DNA of 64,000 nt from Anaerolineales bacterium (lineage in GTDB: Bacteria > Chloroflexota > Anaerolineae > Anaerolineales > Villigracilaceae): NCBI GenBank assembly GCA_030583905.1, contig CP129481.1, forward strand, positions 3,316,136 to 3,380,135, written 5' to 3'. Positions 9,866 through 18,124 of the stretch are shown here, piece after piece. The notes beneath the pieces were generated by a model. The model did no database searches and was not told the origin of the DNA. It saw only the letters and a list, made by a program, of their open reading frames with translations. Each line of letters opens with the position of its first letter. Positions within the stretch are counted from its first letter, which is position 1. A program made the translations under genes and the position numbers.

Positions 9866-9874
9866 GGCTGTAGA

Positions 9875-10017
9875 AGCCTGATCGGAGCCTGATTGGAGCT
9901 TGATTGGAGCTCGATTGGAGCTTGATTGGAGCTCGATTGGAGCTTGATTGGAGCTACAGTACAGGATGAGTACAGGATGGTTGGAGCCTGATCGAAGCTC
10001 AATTGGAGCCTGATCGG
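9875..10017. repeat. thirteen tandem 11-bp units
   Basis: Units follow AGC(C/T)(T/C)GAT(C/T)GG with no gaps. Units 1-7 are nearly identical, units 8-10 are diverged (AGCTACAGTAC, AGGATGAGTAC, AGGATGGTTGG) but keep the 11-base step, and units 11-13 return to the consensus. The array ends 18 bases before the -35 box of the TIR gene promoter. An 11-base period is close to one helical turn, so a protein bound to each unit would be on one face of the DNA. Confidence 0.9.
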
Positions 10018-10035
10018 AGCTAGGCAGAAGAAAAA

Positions 10036-10065
10036 TTGAAGTAATCCTTCCATCGTGGGTATAAT
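10036..10065 (+). promoter_or_regulatory. sigma-70-type promoter of the TIR-STAND-TPR gene
   Basis: TTGAAG (10036-10041), an 18-base spacer and TATAAT (10060-10065). It gives a leader of about 50 bases with GAGGG just before the ATG at 10125, unlike most genes here, whose -10 box is right at the start codon. Confidence 0.65.
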
Positions 10066-10124
10066 CAGGGGAAATCAGTGACATGGCTTTTTTTGAGTCA
10101 TCCAACCTTTAAGCGAGGGAAAGC

Positions 10125-13100
10125 ATGAGCGATCACGTTTTCATCAGTTACTCCACCGCAGACGCGCTGGATTTTGCGCGCAAACTTGCCGATGAGTTGG
10201 AAGGCGGCGAGGATAAATTCATTGACGTTTGGTTCGACAAGCGCAATATTGACCCCGCCCGTGATTGGGACGAGCAAATTGTAGAGGGAATCAAAACCTG
10301 CAAATGCATGGCTTTTGTGATGACCAAGGACAGCATTGCGCCGACTTCGATGTGCAAGAACGAGTGGACGTGGGCGCTGAAATACAAGAAAGTTATCATC
10401 CCCATTCGTTTGCATAAAGACGCTGAACAGCCGTTTGGACTTGGCAACCGCCAGTGGATCGATTTCTCCGATAATTTTGAGCATGGATTGGCAAAACTGC
10501 GCAAGTTTTTGCGCGAGATGGATTCGCCGAAAGGTATTTTGGAGGCGATGAAAGACCGCCTTGCGGATGCAGAACGGGCGTTGCGCCGCGCAAAAGGGGA
10601 TGAAGAAAAACGCATTCAAGCAGAGATCGAAGATTTGAAGTCTCAGATTCAGGTTCAAGAAAGAATAGTCGCCGACCCGAAAGCCGCAGCGGAAAAAACG
10701 CAACGGCACATCGAATCAGGCTTGGAGCGTGAGCGCAAGCCTGAATTACCGCTCGCCGGTATCCAATCCACCAAATTCATCAATCCCCCGCCGGGAATTG
10801 CACCGAATTACTTCCAAGATCGCACCGTCGAGACAAAACAGGTCTTTGACTTTCTACACGATGACGCCCAACGCCTGATGACCATCGTTGGGCGCGGCGG
10901 CGTCGGCAAGACTGCCATGATCTGCCGCCTGCTCAAACACCTGGAAAACAGCGCCATCCCCGAAGACGTGCAAAAAGCATTCAGCGGAATTCAACCGCTC
11001 AAAGTGGGCGGAATCGTCTATCTGAGCGAGAGCGGCAGTCACCGCGTCAACTTCACGAATATCTTTTATGACCTGTGCAAACTTCTGCCAAAAGAATCCG
11101 CGCAGAAACTGGACGCAGTCTATAAAAATCCGCAAGCCAGCACGGAGAGCAAGATGCGCCACCTACTCGAACACTTCACGGGTGGACGCGTCATCCTGCT
11201 GTTGGATAATTTCGAGCCGTTGGTGGATGCTGAAACGTTCGAAATCCACGATACAGAATTGAATGAGGCGTTACTCGCTTTCCTGAATGGGACGCATACT
11301 TCGGTCAACATCATCATCACCACTAGAATTGCGCCCAAAAAGTTGAATTTGGTCCAGCCGGGTAGGCAGCGCCCACTGGATTTGGATGACGGATTGGAAT
11401 CGCCCTATGCCGAGAACATCCTGCGCGAAATGGACAGCGACGGGCGGCTGGGGTTGAAATCCGCATCAGACAAATTGCTCAAACAGGCAAAAGAAAAGAC
11501 GCGCGGATTCCCCAAAGCGCTGGAAGCGCTGTTTGCGATCCTGGCTTCCGACCGATATACGACGCTCGAAGAACTGCTCGCCATGCCCACGCCCGTCAAC
11601 GTGGTGGAGGCGCTGGTGGGCGAAGCCTTCAATCGTTTGGACACGAACGCACAAAAGGTGATGCAGGCGCTGGCAGTCTATAACCGTCCCGTGACTCCCG
11701 CCGCCGTGGACTACCTGCTCGCGCCGCACCTGCCCGCCATGGACAGCACGCCGATTTTACAGCGGCTGGCGAATATGCACTTTGCGCGCAAGGAGAGCGG
11801 ACGGTTTTATTTACATCCTGTGGATCGGGAGTTTGCGTTTGGGTTGATTCCTGAAAAAGATTTAACCACGAAGGACACGAAGGTCACAAAGGAAGAAGAA
11901 AAGGTTTCTGATGTCCCTGATGTTTCTGATGTTTCTGATGTGATTAGGGTGAAACCTGATGATGTAATTCCCGCTTCTGAAACTGATGAAGAAAGCCTGA
12001 GAAAGGCAAAACAAGCCGTTGAAGAACTTAAGGCTTTGTTTGCCGACATGAAGGCGAAAGAAACCAATTACCATTTACTATTTACCAAGCACGATTTGGT
12101 AAGCCGCGCCGCCGACTACTTTGCCCAAGCCCGCAAACCGCGCGCGGAATGGAAAAAACTGGAAGACCTTTCCGCGCAACTGGCGGAATTTGACCTGCGT
12201 TGTGCCGCTGGCGATTATGATACCGCGGCAGATGTGTTGACCGATTTTGATTTTGATTACCTATATTTGTGGGGACATTATCGTTTGATGATTGAGATGC
12301 ACGAGAAATTACAAGGAAAAATTAAAGATCCCCGATTGAATATTGGAAGTATTGGTAACCTTGGCTCTGCCTATTCAAGAATAGGGCTGGCTAAAAAAGC
12401 AGTTAAGTATTATGAACAAGCGCTATTTTTCGCACAAGAAAATAAAAACCGTTTCGCAGAAGGTTCTATTTTGGGCAACCTTGGAAACGCTTATTCTGAT
12501 TTGGGCGATAAGCCCAAGTCTGCCGAATTTTACAACCAGGCACTTGTCATCGCACGTGAAATTGGCGATAAGTATATCGAAAGTGCTTTTCTTGGCAACC
12601 TTGGAAGCATTTATTCTGATTTAGGCGATTTGCGTAAATCTATCGAATTCTATGAACAGGCATCGGTTATTGACCGCGAGAGCAATGACCGCATAGGCGA
12701 AGCGATTTGGCTTGGCAATCTTGGGAATCGCTATTACGACTTAGGTGATACACAAAAATCTATCGAACATTATGAACTATCACTTGACATTGCGGTTGAA
12801 ACTGGCAATCAACTTCTAGAGGCAGGTCTCCATAACAACATCGGAAATGTTCTATCAAAAAATAATGAATATCAAAAAGCAAAGGAGCATTATCATCAAG
12901 CCATCCAAATTGCTGACAACATTTCTTTTTCGCAAGCACAAAGTGAAGCACGCCAAGGCATAGCAGAGACTTGTCTTTTCCAAAATGATTTACCCAATGC
13001 CCGCGCCGCCATCGAAGCCGCGCTTGGATTTGATGTGCCAGAAAACAATCACAATGCCAGTGCCCTGCACGGAATCATCGCCTTGCGGCAGGGGGATGAG

Positions 13101-13451
13101 GTCACGGCACGGGGAGCCTTCGTCCGCGCGATCGGGCAGGCGGATGAGATCCTGTCCAAGACGGCGGAGTATTATGATGCGCTGGATGCGAAGGGGTTGG
13201 CGTTGTGCGGGTTGGCGCTGTGTAGGTCACGTTTGCAACGTGACGATTCCCCCAATGCCGATGACCTGTCACGCTTCAAGCGTGACCTACAGGACGCCAT
13301 CGAAACCTTCCGCAAGGCGCGAAGAATCGCTCCGCATGCGGGGGTGGTGAAACGCAATTTACGTCTGTTCGATGAGTTGGCGAAGTGCGATACGGAGGGG
13401 ATTTTGAAGGATGTGCGCAAGGTAATAGATGTAAAACCGTTGGTTGAGTAG
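10125..13451 (+). CDS. TIR domain - STAND (NB-ARC-like) NTPase - TPR protein
   Basis: The 1108-residue protein has an N-terminal TIR domain (residues 1-140; [13 protein letters not shown], and CKNEW with Glu80 at the position of the NADase catalytic residue), a coiled-coil linker (about 145-205), an NTPase core with Walker A GRGGVGKT (256-263), Walker [10 protein letters not shown] (about 355-364) and a sensor Arg in IITTR, a winged-helix region (about 470-580), and at least five 40-residue tetratricopeptide repeats (about 738-940, consensus [12 protein letters not shown]) with more degenerate helices to the end. In related bacterial proteins the TPR part senses a ligand, the NTPase oligomerises and TIR degrades NAD+, causing abortive defence or cell death. 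Two repeat-derived stretches are read in frame (TTKDTKVTK near 580 and residues about 1033-1056), and the stop codon lies in another repeat. It has its own promoter and no partner gene. Confidence 0.93.
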   Translation: MSDHVFISYSTADALDFARKLADELEGGEDKFIDVWFDKRNIDPARDWDEQIVEGIKTCKCMAFVMTKDSIAPTSMCKNEWTWALKYKKVIIPIRLHKDAEQPFGLGNRQWIDFSDNFEHGLAKLRKFLREMDSPKGILEAMKDRLADAERALRRAKGDEEKRIQAEIEDLKSQIQVQERIVADPKAAAEKTQRHIESGLERERKPELPLAGIQSTKFINPPPGIAPNYFQDRTVETKQVFDFLHDDAQRLMTIVGRGGVGKTAMICRLLKHLENSAIPEDVQKAFSGIQPLKVGGIVYLSESGSHRVNFTNIFYDLCKLLPKESAQKLDAVYKNPQASTESKMRHLLEHFTGGRVILLLDNFEPLVDAETFEIHDTELNEALLAFLNGTHTSVNIIITTRIAPKKLNLVQPGRQRPLDLDDGLESPYAENILREMDSDGRLGLKSASDKLLKQAKEKTRGFPKALEALFAILASDRYTTLEELLAMPTPVNVVEALVGEAFNRLDTNAQKVMQALAVYNRPVTPAAVDYLLAPHLPAMDSTPILQRLANMHFARKESGRFYLHPVDREFAFGLIPEKDLTTKDTKVTKEEEKVSDVPDVSDVSDVIRVKPDDVIPASETDEESLRKAKQAVEELKALFADMKAKETNYHLLFTKHDLVSRAADYFAQARKPRAEWKKLEDLSAQLAEFDLRCAAGDYDTAADVLTDFDFDYLYLWGHYRLMIEMHEKLQGKIKDPRLNIGSIGNLGSAYSRIGLAKKAVKYYEQALFFAQENKNRFAEGSILGNLGNAYSDLGDKPKSAEFYNQALVIAREIGDKYIESAFLGNLGSIYSDLGDLRKSIEFYEQASVIDRESNDRIGEAIWLGNLGNRYYDLGDTQKSIEHYELSLDIAVETGNQLLEAGLHNNIGNVLSKNNEYQKAKEHYHQAIQIADNISFSQAQSEARQGIAETCLFQNDLPNARAAIEAALGFDVPENNHNASALHGIIALRQGDEVTARGAFVRAIGQADEILSKTAEYYDALDAKGLALCGLALCRSRLQRDDSPNADDLSRFKRDLQDAIETFRKARRIAPHAGVVKRNLRLFDELAKCDTEGILKDVRKVIDVKPLVE
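11862..11892 (+). repeat. orphan CACGAAGGA repeat read in frame
   Basis: TTAACCACGAAGGACACGAAGG followed by TCACAAAGG, three 9-base units of the type that borders the GxxExxY cassettes, here without a nuclease gene. It encodes [10 protein letters not shown] between the STAND and TPR parts. A tandem run of TTCTGATG(T/A) units (11908-11942) follows directly and encodes [12 protein letters not shown]. Confidence 0.7.
13221..13291. repeat. compound inverted repeat inside the TIR gene
   Basis: Outer arms TGTAGGTCACG and CGTGACCTACA are perfect complements. Each arm region also folds alone: GTCACG-TTTGCAA-CGTGAC (13226-13244) and GTCACG-CTTCAAG-CGTGAC (13268-13286). The element lies in the C-terminal coding region and keeps the frame open ([10 protein letters not shown]...SRFKRDLQD). 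Confidence 0.75.
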
Positions 13452-13478
13452 GCGGCGTTCGTCCGCCGTATCGAAACC
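13441..13478 (-). repeat. hairpin repeat, GGTTTCGATAC family (copy 2)
   Basis: TGGTTGAGTA, then GGCGG-CGTTCGT-CCGCC hairpin, then TATCGAAACCA. It includes the TAG stop of the TIR gene (KPLVE-stop) and is inverted relative to copy 3 at 13519-13569. Confidence 0.7.
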
Positions 13479-13518
13479 AAAAAGTTTTCAAGGAAATTTC
13501 TGTTCCTTTAGTGCACTG

Positions 13519-13569
13519 TGGTTTCGATACGACACTCGCCAAAAAACGGCTCGTGTCTACTCAACCACC
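13519..13569 (+). repeat. hairpin repeat, GGTTTCGATAC family (copy 3)
   Basis: TGGTTTCGATAC, an imperfect stem with GACAC and GTGTC at its base, then TACTCAACCACC. Lies between the convergent TIR and aldehyde ferredoxin oxidoreductase genes. Confidence 0.7.
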
Positions 13570-13580
13570 GAGTTCAAACA

Positions 13581-13611
13581 AAAACAGGCAGGCTCATCAC
13601 CTGCCTATTTT
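13581..13611. terminator. bidirectional rho-independent terminator
   Basis: AGGCAGG (13586-13592), loop CTCATCA, CCTGCCT (13600-13606), with AAAAC before and ATTTTG after, so it can end transcription of both convergent neighbours. Confidence 0.75.
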
Positions 13612-13623
13612 GATTTATCCTAT

Positions 13624-15783
13624 CTACTTCTTCCGCGCCTCTTCCACCACCGCCAGCAGTTCGGGCAAATCCATGCCCAATGTGCGGAGTTTCTCAGGCG
13701 TGGGGATGCCGTTCGCGTCCCAGCCGCGCCGCTCGTAAACCGCGTCCATCAATTGCTCGTATTGCGATTCGCGGTACGCCCGCAGGTGCGCCATCTTCTC
13801 TTCGGTGGTGAGACCTTCGGGGTCGATGCCCAGCAGACGTTTCAACTGCTCATCATAACGTTCCTGCCGCGACTCATATTCGAGTTTGGTCACAGGTCCC
13901 ATCGCGCGGTAGGGCGGATAATCGTGCTTGCGCCCGACTCGTCCCATGCGGATGGCAAACACCTTCTGGAAGTTGTACACGCGCTCCGACTGCGCCAGCA
14001 AATCTTCGACCTTCGTCGGTTTGCCCGTCACGCCCTGATGAATCCACGTGTAGTTTTCGACGTGTTCCTCCACCTTAGCGGGTTCCTTGGTCTCTTTGTT
14101 GTTCGCGGGCGAGATGTCGTTCCACGGCAGTTTGCACAGCCCGTGCAGGCTGAACCACGTCCGCCACATGGGGAAGTAATGCAGCGCCTCCGCCTTGTCT
14201 TTGAAGGTCGGAAGCAAATTCTGCACCTGATCCATGAAGATCAACCACGCCTCATCATGCTGGGGACCCTTGGTCGCCATCCCATAGCCGCCCTGCTGGG
14301 CAAGCGACTCTTTGGTCAGGTACTCGGAGATTTCCATGCCCTTCATTTCCATCGCAATGTCATGGATGAACTGCGGGTCGGCGCCGTATTCGCGCACGAA
14401 GAGTTCCTTCATGTAGCGCACGCCCTGCCCGACGGTCACACCAAAGCCTTCGCCGCGCGCCATCTGGTGGATGAGTTCCAATGCCGCCGCGCCCTCCCCG
14501 AACTTCAGTTCCAGTCCGCCCGTGTGTTCTTTAGTGATAAAACCTTCTTCGTAACATTCCATTGCAAAGGCAACGCAGTTCGCAAACGAGATGCTGTCAA
14601 TGCCGTAGGTGTCGCAGTAGAAGTTGAGTTCCAACACTTTCTGCGGGTCGAAGTTGCCGATGTTCGAGCCGAGTCCCGCCGCGTTCTCGTATTCGGGTCC
14701 ATCCACCAGCACACACTGACCCGCATACGGTCCCGTCTTAAGCGGGAAGTGATCCACACCGTGCGAGCAACTCATCGTGCATCCGAGCCAGCATCCGTCA
14801 GGCAAACCCTGGGTGAAGGCTTCCTTCCACACTTTGGAATCAATTTTATGGGTGTCGGGATGCGAGCCGTAGCGGTAATTATGAGTCGGCAGCAGGTCAA
14901 TATGATCCATCACTTCCACGATGTTCGCCGTCCCCACCTTGCGCATCTGGTTCTGCTTGTCGTCGAGTTCCGTGATCTCCTTGTTGATGCGCTGCCCCGC
15001 CTTGCGGATGAGCGCCATATCCGCCACGCCGTTCTTGTCGCCGCCCATGTCGGTATACCGCACGACGATGGCTTTGATCTTCTTGTCACGGAAGACGCGC
15101 CCCGGTCCGCCGCGCCCCGCCTGCTTGAAACGCGCCTCCTTGCGGCGCACGTCATACCAAGTGGAATTGATCAACGCGATGCGCGTATGCTCCGCCGCCT
15201 GACCCGCTGACAAGACCGAGATGCCGCGCCTGCCTTTTTCATCGCCTCCATACTTGACCGTGAGCTGGTTCGCCACTTCATGCGAATCCAACGCTGTGAG
15301 CGGGTCTGACTCAATCGTCACCCTGCCCGTGTCGCCATCAATGAAGATGATGACATCCTCCGCCGCCTTGCCCTGAATTTCAATTGCATCGAAACCAGAG
15401 AATTTCAGGAACGGAGCAAAGTACCCGCCGACGTTGCTGTCGATCACATTCTCCGTCAGCGGACTGAGAGTCACCACCGTGGATTTTCCACTGCCCGGAT
15501 ACGCCGTGATGCCGCAAATGGGACCATTCGCAATGACCAATTCATTTTCAGGGTCGTTCCATTTGGTTTGCGGCGTGACTGCATCCCACAGCAGTTTGAG
15601 CGCAAATCCGCGCCCGCCTGTGAACAGGTCTTTCATCTGCTGGGTGACGGGTTTCTCATAAATGGAGTTGTCATCCAAATTGATGTACAACGTCCGTCCA
15701 GCATAGCCGCGCTCCACGGGGCGCAACTCGTAGGTGAATTCTTTCAAAAGGGTGGTTTCTGCAAGTGTGGCAGGCATGGTCAT
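13624..15783 (-). CDS. aor: aldehyde ferredoxin oxidoreductase (tungsten/molybdenum bis-pterin)
   Basis: The 719-residue protein belongs to the AOR family, which oxidises aldehydes to acids with ferredoxin as acceptor, or the reverse. The N-terminal domain shows YINLDDNSIYEKP, GGRGFALKLLWD, ANGPICGITAYPGSGKSTV and SNVGGYFAPFLKFSG, all typical pterin-binding segments. Iron-sulfur ligands are probably Cys331, Cys335 and Cys339 (DGCWLGCTMSCSHG) and Cys550 (LHGLCKLPWND). The first spacing is C-x3-C-x3-C, one residue longer than the C-x2-C-x3-C of archaeal AOR. Length exceeds the usual 600-620 residues, by about 100. It is divergent from an ADP-forming acyl-CoA synthetase, a natural partner in converting acyl-CoA, acid and aldehyde. 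No MoaD-like gene is adjacent. Confidence 0.93.
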   Translation of the reverse strand: MTMPATLAETTLLKEFTYELRPVERGYAGRTLYINLDDNSIYEKPVTQQMKDLFTGGRGFALKLLWDAVTPQTKWNDPENELVIANGPICGITAYPGSGKSTVVTLSPLTENVIDSNVGGYFAPFLKFSGFDAIEIQGKAAEDVIIFIDGDTGRVTIESDPLTALDSHEVANQLTVKYGGDEKGRRGISVLSAGQAAEHTRIALINSTWYDVRRKEARFKQAGRGGPGRVFRDKKIKAIVVRYTDMGGDKNGVADMALIRKAGQRINKEITELDDKQNQMRKVGTANIVEVMDHIDLLPTHNYRYGSHPDTHKIDSKVWKEAFTQGLPDGCWLGCTMSCSHGVDHFPLKTGPYAGQCVLVDGPEYENAAGLGSNIGNFDPQKVLELNFYCDTYGIDSISFANCVAFAMECYEEGFITKEHTGGLELKFGEGAAALELIHQMARGEGFGVTVGQGVRYMKELFVREYGADPQFIHDIAMEMKGMEISEYLTKESLAQQGGYGMATKGPQHDEAWLIFMDQVQNLLPTFKDKAEALHYFPMWRTWFSLHGLCKLPWNDISPANNKETKEPAKVEEHVENYTWIHQGVTGKPTKVEDLLAQSERVYNFQKVFAIRMGRVGRKHDYPPYRAMGPVTKLEYESRQERYDEQLKRLLGIDPEGLTTEEKMAHLRAYRESQYEQLMDAVYERRGWDANGIPTPEKLRTLGMDLPELLAVVEEARKK

Positions 15784-15923
15784 GGGTCTATCTCCTGTGA
15801 TTGTTTATCGGAAAAATCCAGATTTATTATCACGGAAAGCCCGCCGAATGCCTACTGATGAACTTCCCCTTTCGGTAGTGTCATTAAACCGCACGGGGAT
15901 AAACCTCCGCGCTATTCTTACAA

Positions 15924-15976
15924 AGTCCGCTCAAGCGGACTCGTCAGCCTGCAAAGGGAGCCGACCTTCAGTCGGC
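15924..15976. repeat. two adjacent hairpins in the aor-acs intergenic region
   Basis: AGTCCGC-TCAA-GCGGACT (15924-15941) and GCCGAC-CTTCA-GTCGGC (15960-15976) are perfect hairpins without a following T run. They may be dispersed repeats of REP type or attenuator-like structures in the leader region; nothing decides between these. Confidence 0.55.
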
Positions 15977-16023
15977 TTCGTACGAGTAGCATGGACGTTT
16001 ACGTGCGGGCGAAATATCATGGT

Positions 16024-16029
16024 TATAAT
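16024..16029 (+). promoter_or_regulatory. -10 box of the acyl-CoA synthetase gene
   Basis: TATAAT lies 7 bases before the ATG at 16037, so the message is expected to be leaderless. No good -35 box is seen. This supports the start at 16037 over in-frame starts upstream (15734, 16019). Confidence 0.6.
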
Positions 16030-16036
16030 CGCCCGC

Positions 16037-18124
16037 ATGGACAACTCCCTGCTCCCCTTCTTTCACCCCAAAGGCGTCGTGGTCGTCGGCGCATCCACCT
16101 CGCCTGAAAAACTCGGCTATGGCGTGGCGCGGAATTTGATCCACAGCGGATACAAGGGCGCAATCCATCTCGTCGCGCAAAAAAGCGGAGAGGTCTTTGG
16201 TAAACAAATCCACACCAGCCTGCAAGACATCCCCGACCCCGTTGACCTTGCGATTCTCATCGTGCCAACGCCAGCCACACCACAGGCAATCGAAGAATGC
16301 GGGGCACGCGGAATCAAAGCGGCGGTGATCGTCTCGGCGGGATTTCGCGAAGTCGACGAAGAAGGCGCGGAGTTGGAGCAACGTTGCGTCGAGATCGCGC
16401 AAACGCATGGCGTGCGCCTGCTCGGTCCCAACTGCATCGGCACCATCGACACCCACTTCCCGCTTGACACCACTTTCCTGCAACCGCCCATGCCCACTCA
16501 AGGCGGCATCGGCTTCATCTCACACTCGGGCGCATTCGCCGCTGCCATCGTCGATTGGGCGCGCGGACAAGGCTTCGGCTTTTCGCGCATCGTCAGCCTC
16601 GGTAATCAGGCAGATGTCAACGAGACCGACATGCTGCCCATGCTCGCAGACGATGAACACACGGACGTCATCGTGATGTACATGGAAAGCATCTCGAACG
16701 GCAGGCGCTTCGTCCACGCCGCAAGCGAAGTGACCAAACGCAAACCCGTCATTGCATTGAAAGTCGGTCGCTTCGAAGCGGGACAAAAAGCCGCCGCATC
16801 CCACACGGGCGCACTCGCCGCATCCGACACGGCGTTCGATGCCGCCTTCGACAAAGCAGGCGTACTCCGCGCCGAAACCGCCGAGCAGATGTTCGACTGG
16901 GCGCGGGCGCTGGAAGTGTATCCGCGTGGTTTCGATACGTCCCGCCAAAATCAGCGGGACTACTCAACCACCAGTGCAAGAATCGGAATTCTCACCAACG
17001 CAGGCGGACCCGGCGTAATCGCCGCCGATTCGCTCGAACGGGAAGGCTTGGTCCTTGCCCATTTGAGCGACTCCACACTGGAGGCGTTATCCGCCATCCT
17101 ACCCGCCGCCGCCAACATCCACAACCCCGTGGACATGCTCGCATCCGCTTCGCCTGAACAGTATGCCGAATGCCTGAACATTCTCTTAAAAGACAAGGGC
17201 GTGGATGCGGTTATGGTCATCCTGCCGCCGCCGCCGATGTTCACAGCAGAAGAAGTTGCGGCAAAGATAAATGAAGTCATTGGCAAATCTGGGAAACCGG
17301 TGGTTGTTGCGTTGTTGGGTTCGACACTGGTGGAAAAAGCTGTTGAAACGTTTGCGAGTTCAAAAATTGTAACGTATCCATTCCCCGAACGGGCGGCGTC
17401 CGCGCTGGGAGCGTTGGTAAGACGAACGAAAGCCCTTGACCGCAAACCACAGATTGTAGACCGTGAAACCGTCATCCATCATCCGCCGTCCACCGTCGAT
17501 GAACTTATGCAAGCCTATGGCATCCCCACCGCGCCGATCAAGCTGGCACAGGATGAGAACGAAGCGGTTCGAATCGCGGATGAACTTGGTTATCCGGTAG
17601 TGATGAAGATCGCTTCACCTGGTATTTCACACAAATCGGATGTGGGCGGGGTTCTGCTCAACATCAAAGATGATAAGGCTCTTCAACTTAGCTATGCACA
17701 AATGATGGAGAGAATGAAAAAGCTGGTTCCGCCTGTTCAAATAGACGGCGTACACATTCAGCGCCAAATTCCCGCAGGGCAGGAAGTCATCATCGGGATG
17801 GTGCGCGATAAACAGTTTGGTCCGCTGATGATGTTCGGCTCGGGCGGCGTGGAGGTGGAAGGGCTCAAGGATGTTGCCTTCTGCCTGGGTCCATTGAGCC
17901 AAGCCGAGGCGGAGTCCATGATGCGCAGAACGTGGGCTGGGAGAAAACTCAAAGGCTTCCGTAATATCCCGCCTGTGGATGAGGATGCGGTCAGGGATGT
18001 CCTGATCGAATTATCGCAACTCGCAGAGGAGCACGAGGAGATCGAAGAGATCGAGATCAATCCGCTACGGGTGCTGACGAAGGGCGCGGTGGCTGTGGAT
18101 GTTCGAGTAAAATTGCGCGCATGA
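16037..18124 (+). CDS. ADP-forming acyl-CoA synthetase (acetate-CoA ligase type, fused alpha and beta)
   Basis: The 695-residue protein joins a CoA-binding Rossmann domain (1-130), succinyl-CoA-ligase-like domains (about 140-460) and an ATP-grasp domain (about 475-695, with YPVVMKIASPGISHKSD and EIEINPLRV). The phosphorylated histidine is His256 in AAASHTGALAAS. Family members turn acyl-CoA, ADP and phosphate into acid, CoA and ATP in fermenting archaea and bacteria. An odd segment at about residues 298-312 (RGFDTSRQNQRDYSTT) is encoded by a dispersed hairpin repeat inserted in frame in the linker before ILTNAGGPGV. It heads a run of overlapping genes with the beta-lactamase-like and MOSC genes (4-base overlaps). 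Confidence 0.92.
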   Translation: MDNSLLPFFHPKGVVVVGASTSPEKLGYGVARNLIHSGYKGAIHLVAQKSGEVFGKQIHTSLQDIPDPVDLAILIVPTPATPQAIEECGARGIKAAVIVSAGFREVDEEGAELEQRCVEIAQTHGVRLLGPNCIGTIDTHFPLDTTFLQPPMPTQGGIGFISHSGAFAAAIVDWARGQGFGFSRIVSLGNQADVNETDMLPMLADDEHTDVIVMYMESISNGRRFVHAASEVTKRKPVIALKVGRFEAGQKAAASHTGALAASDTAFDAAFDKAGVLRAETAEQMFDWARALEVYPRGFDTSRQNQRDYSTTSARIGILTNAGGPGVIAADSLEREGLVLAHLSDSTLEALSAILPAAANIHNPVDMLASASPEQYAECLNILLKDKGVDAVMVILPPPPMFTAEEVAAKINEVIGKSGKPVVVALLGSTLVEKAVETFASSKIVTYPFPERAASALGALVRRTKALDRKPQIVDRETVIHHPPSTVDELMQAYGIPTAPIKLAQDENEAVRIADELGYPVVMKIASPGISHKSDVGGVLLNIKDDKALQLSYAQMMERMKKLVPPVQIDGVHIQRQIPAGQEVIIGMVRDKQFGPLMMFGSGGVEVEGLKDVAFCLGPLSQAEAESMMRRTWAGRKLKGFRNIPPVDEDAVRDVLIELSQLAEEHEEIEEIEINPLRVLTKGAVAVDVRVKLRA
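16927..16972 (+). repeat. hairpin repeat, GGTTTCGATAC family (copy 4), in frame inside a gene
   Basis: TGGTTTCGATACG, stem TCCCGC-CAAAATCA-GCGGGA, then CTACTCAACCACC. It is the cleanest copy in the window and lies wholly in the coding sequence of the acyl-CoA synthetase, where it adds about 15 residues to an interdomain linker. Confidence 0.8.

Larger units (their letters stand above)
9786..10124. other. intergenic region with repeat array, gene remnant and promoter
   Basis: This 339-base stretch has no gene. It holds a possible remnant of a nitroreductase 3' end (9805-9865), thirteen 11-bp repeats (9875-10017), a promoter (10036-10065) and a ribosome binding site GAGGG before the TIR gene. 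Minus-strand frames across the array are repetitive (APIELQSSSN-type) and are not taken as genes. Confidence 0.7.

Noticed and set aside
9875..10017. CRISPR array
   Set aside because: Units are 11 bases long, contiguous and without spacers; no cas genes are nearby.
13444..15210. Long plus-strand open frame of 588 codons
   Set aside because: It is antisense to the aldehyde ferredoxin oxidoreductase gene, has no family signature and is rich in His/Arg/Val as typical for GC-rich shadow frames.
15734..16036. N-terminal extension of the acyl-CoA synthetase
   Set aside because: It overlaps the oxidoreductase start and the hairpins; the CoA-binding domain begins right after ATG 16037, which has TATAAT before it.
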